56,055 nt of DNA from Rhizobium sp. CG5. GTDB lineage: Bacteria; Pseudomonadota; Alphaproteobacteria; Rhizobiales; Rhizobiaceae. The position numbers were made by a program, and so were the translations under genes. Of the stretch, positions 36,067-44,813 are shown piece after piece. The stretch spans positions 1-56,055 of the forward strand of contig NZ_JABAEF010000029.1 in assembly GCF_023701945.1 (NCBI RefSeq), in the 5' to 3' direction. Each line of letters begins with the position of its first letter. Positions within the stretch are counted from its first letter, which is position 1. The notes beneath the pieces are model-generated. The model did not search any database and had not been told where the DNA came from. It worked only from the letters and a program-made list of their open reading frames with translations.

Positions 36067-37218
36067 CTATTTGACGATCAGCTCCAGCGGATGGCGGGAG
36101 AGGGCGCGCGGCGCCTCGGCGGTGGTCAGATAGGTGTGCCCAAGGGTCATGGCGGTGTTGCGCTCGGAATCCATGATGATCATGTGCACGAAGAGCGTCA
36201 TGTCCGGCAGGATCGGCTGGGGATTGCCGGCATGGAACATCTGCTGCTCCATCCAGGAGGGCGAGAAGCGGGCGCCGAGCGAATAGCCGCAGGCGTTCAA
36301 CCGATGCCGCGTCAGGCCGCGTTCGTCCATGATGCGTGCATGGGTGTCGAAGACATCGCCGAAGGTGTGGCCCGGGCGCAGCACCGTTTCGATCGCCCGG
36401 ATGGCCTCGACGCAGGCCGCATAGAGCTCGCGGTGGCGCGCCGATGGTTCGCCAACGATGAGTGTGCGCATCATTGCCGCATGGTAATGGGCGCTGACGC
36501 CGGCCCATTCCAGCGTCAGCTGGTCGGTGGCATCCAGTTTGCGGCGGCCGGATTTGTAGCGGCACAGCAGCGCATCGGGGCCGGAGCCGATGATGAATTC
36601 GTTGGCCGGATAATCGCCGCCGCCGGCAAAGACGGCACCCTGCATGGCGGCCAGGATGGCGGCCTCGTCGCCGCCGGCATGGATCAGCGGCAGGGCGGCA
36701 TCGAGCGCGTCGTCGGCAAGGGCTGCGGCCCGTTCGGCATGGGCGATCTCGGCCGGGCTCTTGATCAGGCGCAATTCGCCGACCAGGTAGGAGGCGTCGA
36801 TGATCTGGCAGAAACTGGTCAGCTGGTTGTCGAGCAGGCGGGCGACGCGGCCGGTCATGCCGTGGGTGTCGTATTCGACGCCGATGCGGCAGCCGAGCAG
36901 GTCCATCTCGCTCAGCATGTTCTTCAGGTCCATGGTCGGATCGGCGTTGACCCGATCGACCCAGATGACGATATCGTCGATGGTCGAGGTGTGGCGGGCC
37001 TGGCGCAGGTCGGCCGAGCGGGTCAGCAGCGTCATGGATCCGTCGACCTTGACCACCAGGGTCTGGAAGAAGCAGTAGCCGAAGGTGTCGTAGCCCGTCA
37101 GCCAATACATGCTTTCCTGGGCAAACAGCAGCACGGCGTCGAGCTTGTCGTCGCGCATTCGGGCGGTCAGCCGTTCCAGCCGGCCGGTATATTCGGCCGT
37201 ATCGAATTGCAGTGCCAT
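36067..37218 (-). CDS. M24 family creatinase-like protein, metal ligands not conserved
   Basis: A 383-residue pita-bread-fold protein. The N-terminal domain (residues ~10-150) includes ESMYWLTGYDTFGYCFFQ; the C-terminal domain begins near KSPAEIAHAERAAALAD. At the positions where metal-dependent aminopeptidase P proteins have Asp, Asp and His, this protein reads LEWAGVSAHYHAAMMRT and GYSLGARFSPSW, so the dinuclear site is missing. This fits the creatinase/ectoine-hydrolase branch, which cleaves C-N bonds without metal. The actual substrate is unknown. It is two bases from the pgeF stop, suggesting co-transcription. Confidence 0.85.
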   Translation of the reverse strand: MALQFDTAEYTGRLERLTARMRDDKLDAVLLFAQESMYWLTGYDTFGYCFFQTLVVKVDGSMTLLTRSADLRQARHTSTIDDIVIWVDRVNADPTMDLKNMLSEMDLLGCRIGVEYDTHGMTGRVARLLDNQLTSFCQIIDASYLVGELRLIKSPAEIAHAERAAALADDALDAALPLIHAGGDEAAILAAMQGAVFAGGGDYPANEFIIGSGPDALLCRYKSGRRKLDATDQLTLEWAGVSAHYHAAMMRTLIVGEPSARHRELYAACVEAIRAIETVLRPGHTFGDVFDTHARIMDERGLTRHRLNACGYSLGARFSPSWMEQQMFHAGNPQPILPDMTLFVHMIIMDSERNTAMTLGHTYLTTAEAPRALSRHPLELIVK

Positions 37219-37219
37219 A

Positions 37220-38014
37220 TCAGTTCTCCTTGATGGCTATCGCGGATATCTGCCGCCCATAATCCGGTTCCCCGGCATGGGTCGTGCGGCGATAGGAGTA
37301 GAATGTCTGCGGGTCGGCATAGGTGCAGAGGTCCAGGCTCTCAGCCCTGACGCCGGCATCGGTCAGCCGCTTCAGGGTCAGGGCCGGAAGATCGAACATG
37401 GCGTGGCCGCTTTTGGGCGAAGGCGTGAAGAACACCCCATAGGCAGGGTCATGACCGACGAATCGCTCGATGAATTCGGGGCCGACTTCATAGGCGGCCT
37501 TGCTGATCGACGGGCCGAGGCATGCGACGATGTGTTGCCGGTCGGCGCCGAGCGCCACCATGGCCTCCACGGTGTTTTCCAGAACGCCGGTCAGGGCGCC
37601 TTTCCAGCCGGCATGGGCCGCACCGATCACGCCATTGTGCGGATCGGCAAACAGGATGGGGCCGCAATCGGCCGACAGTACGCCGATCACCAGGCCCGGC
37701 ACTGCCGTGACCATGGCGTCGGCTTGCGGCCGGGCGCCGTCATAATCGGCCGACACCGTGACGACATCGGGCGAATGGACTTGATGGACGGTTGCCAGCC
37801 GTTCGGGTTGAAGGCCGAACCAGCGGCTGACGCGCGCCCGGTTTTCCAGCACCCGGTCGCGCTCGTCGTTCGAGCCGAGCCCGACATTCAGGCCGCGATA
37901 GAGGCCTTCGGACACGCCGCCCTGGCGGGTGAAGAAGCCGTGCTCGATACGGTTTTCCGACGCTTCGGCGAGAAGCGGGCTGGTGAGCGGCTTGGGGAAA
38001 GCGTGATCCTGCAT
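37220..38014 (-). CDS. pgeF: peptidoglycan editing factor PgeF (laccase-domain, YfiH family)
   Basis: A 264-residue purine-nucleoside-phosphorylase-like multicopper-fold protein. Motifs: IEHGFFTRQGGVSEGLYRG, VHQVHSPDVV, LSADCGPILFAD (Cys), HAGWKGALTGVLENTV (His) and CTYADPQTFYSYRR. Members hydrolyse mis-incorporated Ser from muropeptides or act on adenosine. The ATG at 38014 is preferred for length and an AGGA site; the longer frame would start at 38128 or 38146 right at the preceding stop. Confidence 0.9.
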   Translation of the reverse strand: MQDHAFPKPLTSPLLAEASENRIEHGFFTRQGGVSEGLYRGLNVGLGSNDERDRVLENRARVSRWFGLQPERLATVHQVHSPDVVTVSADYDGARPQADAMVTAVPGLVIGVLSADCGPILFADPHNGVIGAAHAGWKGALTGVLENTVEAMVALGADRQHIVACLGPSISKAAYEVGPEFIERFVGHDPAYGVFFTPSPKSGHAMFDLPALTLKRLTDAGVRAESLDLCTYADPQTFYSYRRTTHAGEPDYGRQISAIAIKEN

Positions 38015-38142
38015 GGCGTCCTGATTGTGGCGTTGGAGGTGAGGTGACGGGTGTTCACTCGCCGGGTTTGCCGCGGGGGCCGGTGCAGTAATCGCATGCC
38101 GGCTCAGGTCGGCGGCGATGTTGACCATTGGCAGGCCGTCTG

Positions 38143-39243
38143 TCAATCCACCGGCCTGAATGGTGCCAGCGGCAGCTGCGGACTGGAAACGGCCAGGACC
38201 TTGAACAGTTCGCCCATGCGTCCTTCGCCGGCGCCGGCCAGCCGGTCGACCGCTTCCAGAATGCTGCGCTGCAGGGCGGCACTCTTGTCGCGGCCGAGCG
38301 CCGAGGCGCGGTCCTCGATGCCGAGACCGACCAGGAAATCGCCCTGGCGCAGACAGCCGTTGATATGCACGCCAGCCGATTGCGCCGTTCTGGCAAGATC
38401 CTCGAAATCCACATGGCTGGTCAGATCGGCCCGGCCGGGATGGGCCAGCGGCGGATCGTATTCATGGGAGAGGACCGCCTGCAGCGTGTCGCCGAAGCCG
38501 GTCGACAGATGACCGTAGTCGATGACCAGGGCGGTGCCGCCGGATTGGGTGAGGCGGTCGCAGATCGCCACCATCACGGCCTGGCGGGCCGGCGCGTATT
38601 CGAAAATGGTGCCGATCGGCGGCAGGGACGCGCCGAGCGGTAGCAGCGACGGGTCGAGGCCGGCAATGCCGACGGTGAAGGTCAGTTCGCCGTCCGCATC
38701 GAGCCCGACCATGCGCTCGCGAAATCCGGCCGATGTGCGGACGAACTGGCGGATGGGGATCGCGTCGAACAGTTCGTTGGCCGCCAAAAGCGTAAAGCCC
38801 TCCGGCAATTCGTCGAAGCCCGAATGCCAGTCGATCTTCTCGATATGGTCGGCCAGCGTCTGGCGCTGCACCTGGCGCAGCCGTTCGCTGGTTTCCACCA
38901 GATGGACCGTGGAAGAGCGGTAGAAATCCGGCGCCAGCCGGGCGATGACCCGCAGCATGTCGGCCATCATCGTGCCGCGGCCAGGGCCGACCTCGACGAG
39001 GCGCACGGGGGCGGGACAGGCGTGGCGCTGCCAGGCATGGACCATGAACACGCCGAGCATCTCGCCGAACAGCTGGCTGACTTCCGGAGCGGTGACGAAA
39101 TCGCCGGCCCGGCCGAAGGGATCGCGGGTCTGGTAATAGCCGAAATTCGGATCGGCCAGGCACAGCGCGAAATAATCGGTCACGCTGATCGGGCCGCTGG
39201 TACGGATGAGGTCCTTGATCTTGTCGCTCAGGGCAGTGGTCAC
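38143..39243 (-). CDS. NDUFAF7/MidA-like class I SAM-dependent methyltransferase
   Basis: A 366-residue protein of the family that in mitochondria methylates an arginine of the complex I subunit NDUFS2. Signatures: YYQTRDPFGRAGDFVTAPEVSQLFGEM near the N-terminus, VEVGPGRGTMMADMLR (SAM motif I, about 83-98), NELFDAIPIRQF and LVIDYGH. A role in NADH dehydrogenase assembly is inferred from the mitochondrial homologue. It sits between lgt and pgeF on the same strand, 21 bases from lgt. Confidence 0.92.
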   Translation of the reverse strand: MTTALSDKIKDLIRTSGPISVTDYFALCLADPNFGYYQTRDPFGRAGDFVTAPEVSQLFGEMLGVFMVHAWQRHACPAPVRLVEVGPGRGTMMADMLRVIARLAPDFYRSSTVHLVETSERLRQVQRQTLADHIEKIDWHSGFDELPEGFTLLAANELFDAIPIRQFVRTSAGFRERMVGLDADGELTFTVGIAGLDPSLLPLGASLPPIGTIFEYAPARQAVMVAICDRLTQSGGTALVIDYGHLSTGFGDTLQAVLSHEYDPPLAHPGRADLTSHVDFEDLARTAQSAGVHINGCLRQGDFLVGLGIEDRASALGRDKSAALQRSILEAVDRLAGAGEGRMGELFKVLAVSSPQLPLAPFRPVD

Positions 39244-39264
39244 GTCGGGCGCCTCACTTCCGGC

Positions 39265-40113
39265 TCAGCGCTTCGCGGCACTGCGACGCGCCCGAAGGAT
39301 CGCCCAGAGCCCCAGCGCCAGCATCGGCAGCGACAGGACCATGCCCATGGTCAGCCAGCCGCCTAAGAGATAGCCAAGCTGCACGTCCGGCTCGCGGAAG
39401 AACTCGTTGAAGATGCGGGCCAGCGCATAGCCGCACACAAAAACGCCGGTAACGAGGCCGGGGGTGCGAAGGGCCAGGCGGTTGTGGATCAGGATCTGCA
39501 GGACGACAAACAGCACAAGGCCTTCGAGGCAGGCTTCATAGAGCTGGCTTGGATGACGCGGCATCGGGCCGCCGGTCGGGAAAATCACCGCCCAGGCGAC
39601 ATCGGTGGTGCGACCCCAGAGTTCGCTGTTGATGAAATTGGCAAGGCGGCCGAAAAAGATGCCGACCGGGGCGACGCTGGCGACGATGTCGAACAGGCTC
39701 CAGGCCGGGATGGCATTCTTGCGGGCAAAGAGGATCATGGCGATGGTGGCGCCGGTAATGCCGCCATGGAAGGACATGCCGCCGTTCCAGACCTGGATGG
39801 CGCGGATCGGCTCTTCGAGAATGGGGCCGAGATCGTAAAACAGGATATAGCCGAGCCGGCCGCCAAGAACGATGCCGATGGCAACCCAGACCAGGAAGTC
39901 GTCGAGGTGGCGGTGGGTCAGCGGGGCGACCTGTCCCGGCCAGAGCGCATCCTTGCTCACCATGCGCCGCGCCAGCCACCAGCCGAGCAGGATGCCGGCG
40001 ACATAGGCCAGGCCATACCAGCGGATGGCGAGAGGCCCAAGGGCGATCGCCACCGGATCGATCTCCGGGAACGGCATTATGGCGAGTTGGGCGGCTACTG
40101 TGAACAAGGGCAT
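39265..40113 (-). CDS. lgt: prolipoprotein diacylglyceryl transferase
   Basis: A 282-residue inner-membrane enzyme with about seven hydrophobic helices that transfers diacylglycerol from phosphatidylglycerol to the lipobox Cys. The signature GRLANFINSELWGR lies near 150, preceded by NGGMSFHGGITGA, with the conserved HPSQLYEA after it. The start MPLFTVAAQLAIMPFP at 40113 is chosen; an inner ATG at 40077 is possible. First gene of a minus-strand run lgt - methyltransferase - pgeF - M24; divergent from the UbiK-like gene. Confidence 0.96.
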   Translation of the reverse strand: MPLFTVAAQLAIMPFPEIDPVAIALGPLAIRWYGLAYVAGILLGWWLARRMVSKDALWPGQVAPLTHRHLDDFLVWVAIGIVLGGRLGYILFYDLGPILEEPIRAIQVWNGGMSFHGGITGATIAMILFARKNAIPAWSLFDIVASVAPVGIFFGRLANFINSELWGRTTDVAWAVIFPTGGPMPRHPSQLYEACLEGLVLFVVLQILIHNRLALRTPGLVTGVFVCGYALARIFNEFFREPDVQLGYLLGGWLTMGMVLSLPMLALGLWAILRARRSAAKR

Positions 40114-40301
40114 GCTTTCTGTGGTTTGGCGGAAAATGGCGTTCCGATGCGGGGTGGTCAAGATGGAATCGTGCGGGGTGCCCTGGTGTCCCTGCCGCAG
40201 GCGGGACTTTTCCCTTGCAACGGCAAAGGTGAATGCCTACCTGAATTTACGCCGTCCACGATATCCAGTGATGGCGCCGAAGGCAAAAGGGAGCCAATCT
40301 G

Positions 40302-40562
40302 ATGTCCACCGGACCGAACCGCATTATGGACGATTTCGCCAAGCTGATGACCGATGCAGCGGGTGCTGCACAGGGCGTGCGCAAGGAAATGGAAACCGCG
40401 TTTCATGCCCAGGCGGAACGCTGGCTGAACACCATGGACTTGGTCAAGCGCGAAGAATTCGAGGCCGTGCGTGAGATGGCCGCCAAGGCGCGCGACGAGA
40501 ACGATGCGCTGCGGGCCCGGATCGAAGCGCTCGAGGCGCGCCTCGTCTCTGACGGCAAATAA
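40302..40562 (+). CDS. UbiK/YqiC-type accessory factor (BMFP domain)
   Basis: An 86-residue protein: N-terminal amphipathic helix (NRIMDDFAKLMTDAAGAAQGV, EMETAFHAQAERWLN) and C-terminal coiled-coil (REEFEAVREMAAKARDENDALRARIEALEARL). This trimeric coiled-coil fold is that of UbiK/YqiC, which supports aerobic ubiquinone synthesis and binds membranes. Divergent from lgt. The family call is secure, the role inferred. Confidence 0.85.
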   Translation: MSTGPNRIMDDFAKLMTDAAGAAQGVRKEMETAFHAQAERWLNTMDLVKREEFEAVREMAAKARDENDALRARIEALEARLVSDGK

Positions 40563-41065
40563 CCGGGCCGACCCAGCCTGCGCCACCGCTCAAGGTGGCC
40601 TGCCAAGGCCATGCCGGAACTTTTCCGGCTCGGCCACCCGCTTTGATTCTGCATTTGGCAGACCGAATCGTGAACCGATCCGCAGCTTGGCTGATGCATG
40701 CCGCTGCTTTCTGGCGTATAGTCGCCCTGGTTGAAAAAAATCGGGCCTATTGTCCACATCCCTTGGGACCTGAAAAAAGCCAATTGCCAGAGTCGCTTAA
40801 GGCACCTGCCTGAGACAGCGCGCCAACAGCTGTCCACAGTGCTGAAAGGCAAATCGCCGTTCTGGGGCTGGCGCTGGCTCCTTGGCATTATACACTGATT
40901 TTAAATGATGATTCGAAACGAACCCGGCAAGTTTCGGGCAGGGTGTAGATCGTAGCCTTGGGGTCGTCAGGTAATCATCCGAAGTGTTGTTCCCGGTTAT
41001 TCGTGTGTGTCCAGCTGATGTCGTTGCGCAGATTGTCACATTCATTCCGGTCAAGAAGGTGCCGC
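40563..41065. other. 500-base gap between the UbiK-like and YbjN genes
   Basis: No open frame with a plausible start was found. It is less GC-rich than the surroundings and includes TATAGT at 40717 without a matching -35, and two TGTCCACA boxes (40750-40758 and 40830-40838) resembling DnaA boxes. A small RNA could be hidden here, but nothing distinctive was recognised. Confidence 0.4.
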
Positions 41066-41566
41066 ATGAGCCTAATGGAAATACAATTTGAGCGTCAGTC
41101 CAACCCGGTCGACATGATCGAGTTCGTCGCGGCAACGAATGACTGGTCATTCGAGCGGTCCGGCGAGGACGAGATTGCCATGACGGTCGAAGGGCACTGG
41201 GCCGACTATCATGTGTCCTTTTCCTGGATGGAGGAATACGAGGCCCTGCATCTGGCCTGCGCCTTCGACATCCGCGTGCCGGATGCAAGGGTCAACGAGA
41301 TCATCCGCCTGCTGTCGCATGTCAACGGCCAGGTGCTGATGGGGCATTTCGATCTGTGGCGCAACGAAGACGTGGTGATCTTCCGGCAGTCGCTGCTCCT
41401 GGCCGGCGGTGCGGAGCCGACCAACCAGCAGGTCGAAGTGCTGCTGTCGAGCGCCATCGATGCCTGCGAGGCCTATTTCCAGGCCTTCCAGTTCGTGGTC
41501 TGGTCGGGCATGGAGGCCAAGGCCGCCATGGATGCGGTGTTGTTCCAGACTGTCGGAGAAGCGTAA
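41066..41566 (+). CDS. YbjN domain-containing protein
   Basis: A 166-residue protein of the YbjN family (type III secretion chaperone-like fold). Characteristic WSFERSGEDEIAMTVEGHWADYHVSFSW is followed by LHLACAFDIRVPDARVNEIIRLLSHVNGQVLMGHFDLW and the late ACEAYFQAFQFVVW. Soluble and acidic; general role in stress and motility reported for the family but not evident here. AGAAGGT lies before the ATG. It overlaps nothing but is directly followed by proC (two bases), so co-transcription is likely. Confidence 0.9.
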   Translation: MSLMEIQFERQSNPVDMIEFVAATNDWSFERSGEDEIAMTVEGHWADYHVSFSWMEEYEALHLACAFDIRVPDARVNEIIRLLSHVNGQVLMGHFDLWRNEDVVIFRQSLLLAGGAEPTNQQVEVLLSSAIDACEAYFQAFQFVVWSGMEAKAAMDAVLFQTVGEA

Positions 41567-41568
41567 GC

Positions 41569-42387
41569 ATGAGTGCTGCCGTCGCTGGTCCGATCGTGCT
41601 CGTGGGTGCGGGCAATATGGGGGGCGCCATGCTTTCGGGCTGGCTGAAGAGCGGCATCCCCGGCTCCTCGGTGATCGTCATCGATCCCGGCCCGTCCGAG
41701 CGGATGATGGCGCTGATTGGCGATGCTGGCGCGACCTCTACCCAGGCAGCCCCTGCCGATCTCAAGGCCGGCATTCTGTTTCTCGCCGTCAAGCCGCAGG
41801 TCATGGATGCCGTGCTGCCGGGCCTGAAAGGCCTGGTCGGCGACGATACGGTGGTCGTCTCGGTGGCCGCCGGCAAGACGCTTGGTGGCATGCAGGCGCA
41901 TCTCGGGCCAGCCGCCATGGTGCGCGCCATGCCCAATACGCCGGCGATGATCGGCCGTGGCATTACCGGCGCCTTTGCCAATGACAAGGTGAGTGCCGAA
42001 CAGCGCGACCAGGTGCACCGGCTGCTGAAGGTCAGCGGCCCGGTCGAATGGGTGCAGTCGGAGGCCGATATCGATGCCGTGACGGCGCTGTCGGGCAGCG
42101 GTCCGGCCTATGTCTTTTATCTCGTGGAGTGCATGGCTGAGGCGGGCCGCAAAGCGGGCCTGCCGGCGGACCTTGCCATGCGTCTCGCGCGGGAAACGGT
42201 CGCGGGGGCTGGTGAACTGCTTCATCAGTCCCCCGACGACGCCTCCATCCTTCGCAAGAACGTCACCTCGCCGGGGGGCACCACGGCGGCAGCGCTGTCG
42301 GTGCTGATGGCCGACGAGGGCATGCAACCGCTGTTCGACAAGGCCATTGCCGCGGCCCGTAAACGCGCCGAGGAACTGGCGGTATGA
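41569..42387 (+). CDS. proC: pyrroline-5-carboxylate reductase
   Basis: A 272-residue NAD(P)H enzyme that makes proline from pyrroline-5-carboxylate. The Rossmann start is VLVGAGNMGGAMLSGWL, followed by LAVKPQVMDAVLPGL, VRAMPNTPAMIGRGITGAF, VTALSGSGPAYVFYLVECM and the C-terminal VTSPGGTTAAAL motif. The start at 41569, two bases after the YbjN stop, fits. csaA overlaps its stop by four bases. Confidence 0.97.
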   Translation: MSAAVAGPIVLVGAGNMGGAMLSGWLKSGIPGSSVIVIDPGPSERMMALIGDAGATSTQAAPADLKAGILFLAVKPQVMDAVLPGLKGLVGDDTVVVSVAAGKTLGGMQAHLGPAAMVRAMPNTPAMIGRGITGAFANDKVSAEQRDQVHRLLKVSGPVEWVQSEADIDAVTALSGSGPAYVFYLVECMAEAGRKAGLPADLAMRLARETVAGAGELLHQSPDDASILRKNVTSPGGTTAAALSVLMADEGMQPLFDKAIAAARKRAEELAV

Positions 42388-42743
42388 GCGAGGCGGGCGT
42401 CGCCAGCGGCGAGATCGCCTACGGCGATTTCGAGAAGGTCGATATCCGGGTCGGCACGATCATCGAGGCCGAACCCTTTCCGCAGGCCCGCAAGCCGGCC
42501 TTCAAGCTGAAGATCGATTTCGGGCCGGAGATCGGCGTCAAGAAATCCTCGGCGCAGATCACCGTGCACTATACGCTGGAAAGCCTGATCGGCCGGCAGG
42601 TGCTCGGGGTCGTGAATTTTCCGCCGCGCCAGATCGGACCGTTCCGCTCGGAAGTGCTGACGCTCGGTTTCGAGGACGAGGCCGGCGCCGTGGTGCTGGC
42701 CGCCGTCGAGCAGGCCGTGCCGAACGGCCGCAAGATGATGTAG
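42384..42743 (+). CDS. csaA: CsaA-like tRNA-binding domain protein
   Basis: A 119-residue OB-fold protein: FEKVDIRVGTIIEAEPFPQARKPAFKLKIDFG, KSSAQITVHY, QVLGVVNFPPRQIGPFRSEVL. CsaA is related to the C-terminal domain of methionyl-tRNA synthetase and may bind tRNA or act as a secretion chaperone. The start ATG overlaps the proC stop (ATGA). Confidence 0.92.
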   Translation: MSEAGVASGEIAYGDFEKVDIRVGTIIEAEPFPQARKPAFKLKIDFGPEIGVKKSSAQITVHYTLESLIGRQVLGVVNFPPRQIGPFRSEVLTLGFEDEAGAVVLAAVEQAVPNGRKMM

Positions 42744-42780
42744 ACGTGCCACGCTGGGCGGGGAGGCGGTTGCCTCCGTT

Positions 42781-43362
42781 TCAGTGGATGTCGCGCGACA
42801 CGGGATCGGTCAGGCTGAAGGACATGAAGCGGGCCTCGAAGCCGGCCCGCTTCGGCGAACAGGCGGTCGGGCCGACCTGAACCTCGTCAAACTGCGGTGG
42901 GAAATAGGCCAGGCGCGCCATGTGCCAGGGGCCGGTACCGTCCAGCCGGTATTGCACGAACAGTGCATCGCCAAGCCGGCTCACGCGCACATGCATCACC
43001 TCGAAATCGCTCGCCAGCGCCATCGCCGACCAGTCCGACTGGCCATTGGTCACCACCGTGCTGAAATGGCGAAGGCCGTCGGTATATTCGATGCCGCATT
43101 TCATCCAGTGGTGCTCGTCGTAGCGTATCATCAGTCCGGCCTGGTCGTAGAGCGTCTGATAGTCGCCAGTGAAGCTGATTTCGGCTGTGAAATCGCCGCT
43201 GCGCGGGCAGCTGAGAAAATGCCCGTTGTCGTGGTGGAAGCCGTAATAGGTGCCCTGCCAGAAATCGGTGCCGTCGGCGGTGCGCAGGACGAGGCCCGAC
43301 GGTCCCATTTCGGAGTGCGGCGGCGGGTTCAGCCAGGTCATGTTTTTGATGTCGAACGCCAT
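42781..43362 (-). CDS. DUF1349 (concanavalin-like fold) protein
   Basis: A 193-residue soluble protein of the DUF1349 family, lectin-like jelly roll. Blocks: TDFWQGTYYGFHHDNGHFL, FTAEISFTGDYQTLYDQAGLMIRYDEHHWMKCGIEYTDG, SVVT-type strand VVTNGQSDWS, and CSPKRAGFEARFMSFSL. GGAGGAG lies before the ATG. The function is unknown; relatives in yeast were tied to regulation of enolase-type genes. Confidence 0.88.
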   Translation of the reverse strand: MAFDIKNMTWLNPPPHSEMGPSGLVLRTADGTDFWQGTYYGFHHDNGHFLSCPRSGDFTAEISFTGDYQTLYDQAGLMIRYDEHHWMKCGIEYTDGLRHFSTVVTNGQSDWSAMALASDFEVMHVRVSRLGDALFVQYRLDGTGPWHMARLAYFPPQFDEVQVGPTACSPKRAGFEARFMSFSLTDPVSRDIH

Positions 43363-43391
43363 GGCTTTCTCCTCCTCTGGGCAGTGGTCGC

Positions 43392-44774
43392 TTAGACCGG
43401 GATGCGGATCGTGGCGCGCAGGCCGCCGAGCGGACTGTCGGCCAGCATGACATTGCCGCCATGGCTGCGGGCGATATCGCGGGCGATGGCGAGGCCGAGG
43501 CCGGTGCCCGAGGCATCGAGATTGCGCGCCTCGTCGAGCCGGAAGAACGGCTTGAAGACGTCGTCTCGAAATTCGCGGGCGATGCCCGGTCCGTCGTCGT
43601 CAAAGACCACCGTCAGCCATTTGGCGCTCTGGCGGGCATCGATCTCCAGCCGATTGGCATAGCGCATGGCGTTGGAGGCGAGATTGCCGACCAGGCGGGC
43701 AAAGGCATTGGGGCGAACGGAAATTTCCTCTTCTCCCTGAATCCCATAGGTCAGGGACTTGCCATGCAGGGCGAAGTCGTTCTGAAGCTTGTCGAACAGG
43801 GCGCGCAGGTCGAGCGTGCCGAGATCCTCTTCGGCCTCGCCGCGGGCAAAGGCCATGTAGCCTTCCAGCATGGTCTGCATGTCCTCGACATCCTGGCCGA
43901 GCGCGTCGAGTTCGGGATTGTCGCCGGCCAGCGCCAGTTGCAGCTTGAAGCGGGTCAGGATGGTGCGCAGGTCGTGGCTGACGCCGGTCAGCATGGCGGT
44001 GCGCTGCTCCATCTGCCGCTCGATGCGCTCGCGCATCAGGATGAAGGCGAGACCGGCCCGGCGCACTTCGTCGGCGCCTCTCGGGCTGAAATCCTCCGGC
44101 GGCTTCTGCCCCTTGCCAAAGCTTTCGGCGGCGCGGGCCAGCGACAGGATCGGCCGGATCTGGCCGCGCAGGAACAGCGTCGAGATGATGATCAGCACCA
44201 AGGCGGTGCCGACCATCCACAACAGGAAGATATGGGTGTTGGAGGCGTAGGCCTGGTTGCGGTTGGCAAAGATCCGCAGGACCTTGCCGTCGAGCTTGAT
44301 GCGGATCTCGATGAGCTTGGAATCGCCGACGGTGTCGATCCAGAACGGCCGGCGGATCTGGCTGGTGATCTGGTCGCTGAGGATCTGGTCGAGAATGGAG
44401 AAGAACGGTTTCGGCCGCGGGGCCGGCAGTTCGCCATTGGTCTCCACGGACACGGCCAGGTTAAGCCTCTGGCGGGCGATCCGCACCATGATGGCATTGT
44501 CCTCGGCCGAGGGATAGGTTTCGATCAGGTCGATGACGGCGGCGATATCGCGGGTGACGGCGGAGGACAGCCGCTGCGTCACCATCTGCCAGTGGCGCTC
44601 CATGAACAGGAAGGCGAGCACGGTCTGCAGGATCAGCATCGGCAGGATGATGATCAGCAGGGAGCGGGCGTAGAGCCCGGTCGGCAATTGCCGCCTGAGC
44701 CAACGGGACATCCAGCGCAAGCCGAATTGCGGCGGGCGGTCTGGATCTCGCCTCAGGGAATCAAAGATGGCCAT
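43392..44774 (-). CDS. EnvZ-like sensor histidine kinase
   Basis: A 460-residue kinase with two membrane helices (LLIIILPMLILQTVLAFLF near 39-57 and HIFLLWMVGTALVLIIISTLF near 180-200) around a ~120-residue periplasmic domain, a HAMP segment (RPILSLARAAESFGKG), the H-box GVSHDLRTILTRFKLQLALAG, N-box LASNAMRYA, and G-boxes FDDDGPGIA and GTGLGLAIARDIA. The H-box has Ile where most kinases have Pro (DLRTIL). Partner is the adjacent response regulator 39 bases upstream. Confidence 0.93.
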   Translation of the reverse strand: MAIFDSLRRDPDRPPQFGLRWMSRWLRRQLPTGLYARSLLIIILPMLILQTVLAFLFMERHWQMVTQRLSSAVTRDIAAVIDLIETYPSAEDNAIMVRIARQRLNLAVSVETNGELPAPRPKPFFSILDQILSDQITSQIRRPFWIDTVGDSKLIEIRIKLDGKVLRIFANRNQAYASNTHIFLLWMVGTALVLIIISTLFLRGQIRPILSLARAAESFGKGQKPPEDFSPRGADEVRRAGLAFILMRERIERQMEQRTAMLTGVSHDLRTILTRFKLQLALAGDNPELDALGQDVEDMQTMLEGYMAFARGEAEEDLGTLDLRALFDKLQNDFALHGKSLTYGIQGEEEISVRPNAFARLVGNLASNAMRYANRLEIDARQSAKWLTVVFDDDGPGIAREFRDDVFKPFFRLDEARNLDASGTGLGLAIARDIARSHGGNVMLADSPLGGLRATIRIPV

Positions 44775-44813
44775 CCTGCTTTGGATCTCTTTTCATGTTC
44801 GCGCCACCGGCGG

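Noticed and set aside
40750..40838. Two TGTCCACA boxes resembling DnaA boxes, 80 bases apart
   Set aside because: Only two imperfect boxes, no AT-rich unwinding element, and neighbouring genes are not those of a replication origin.
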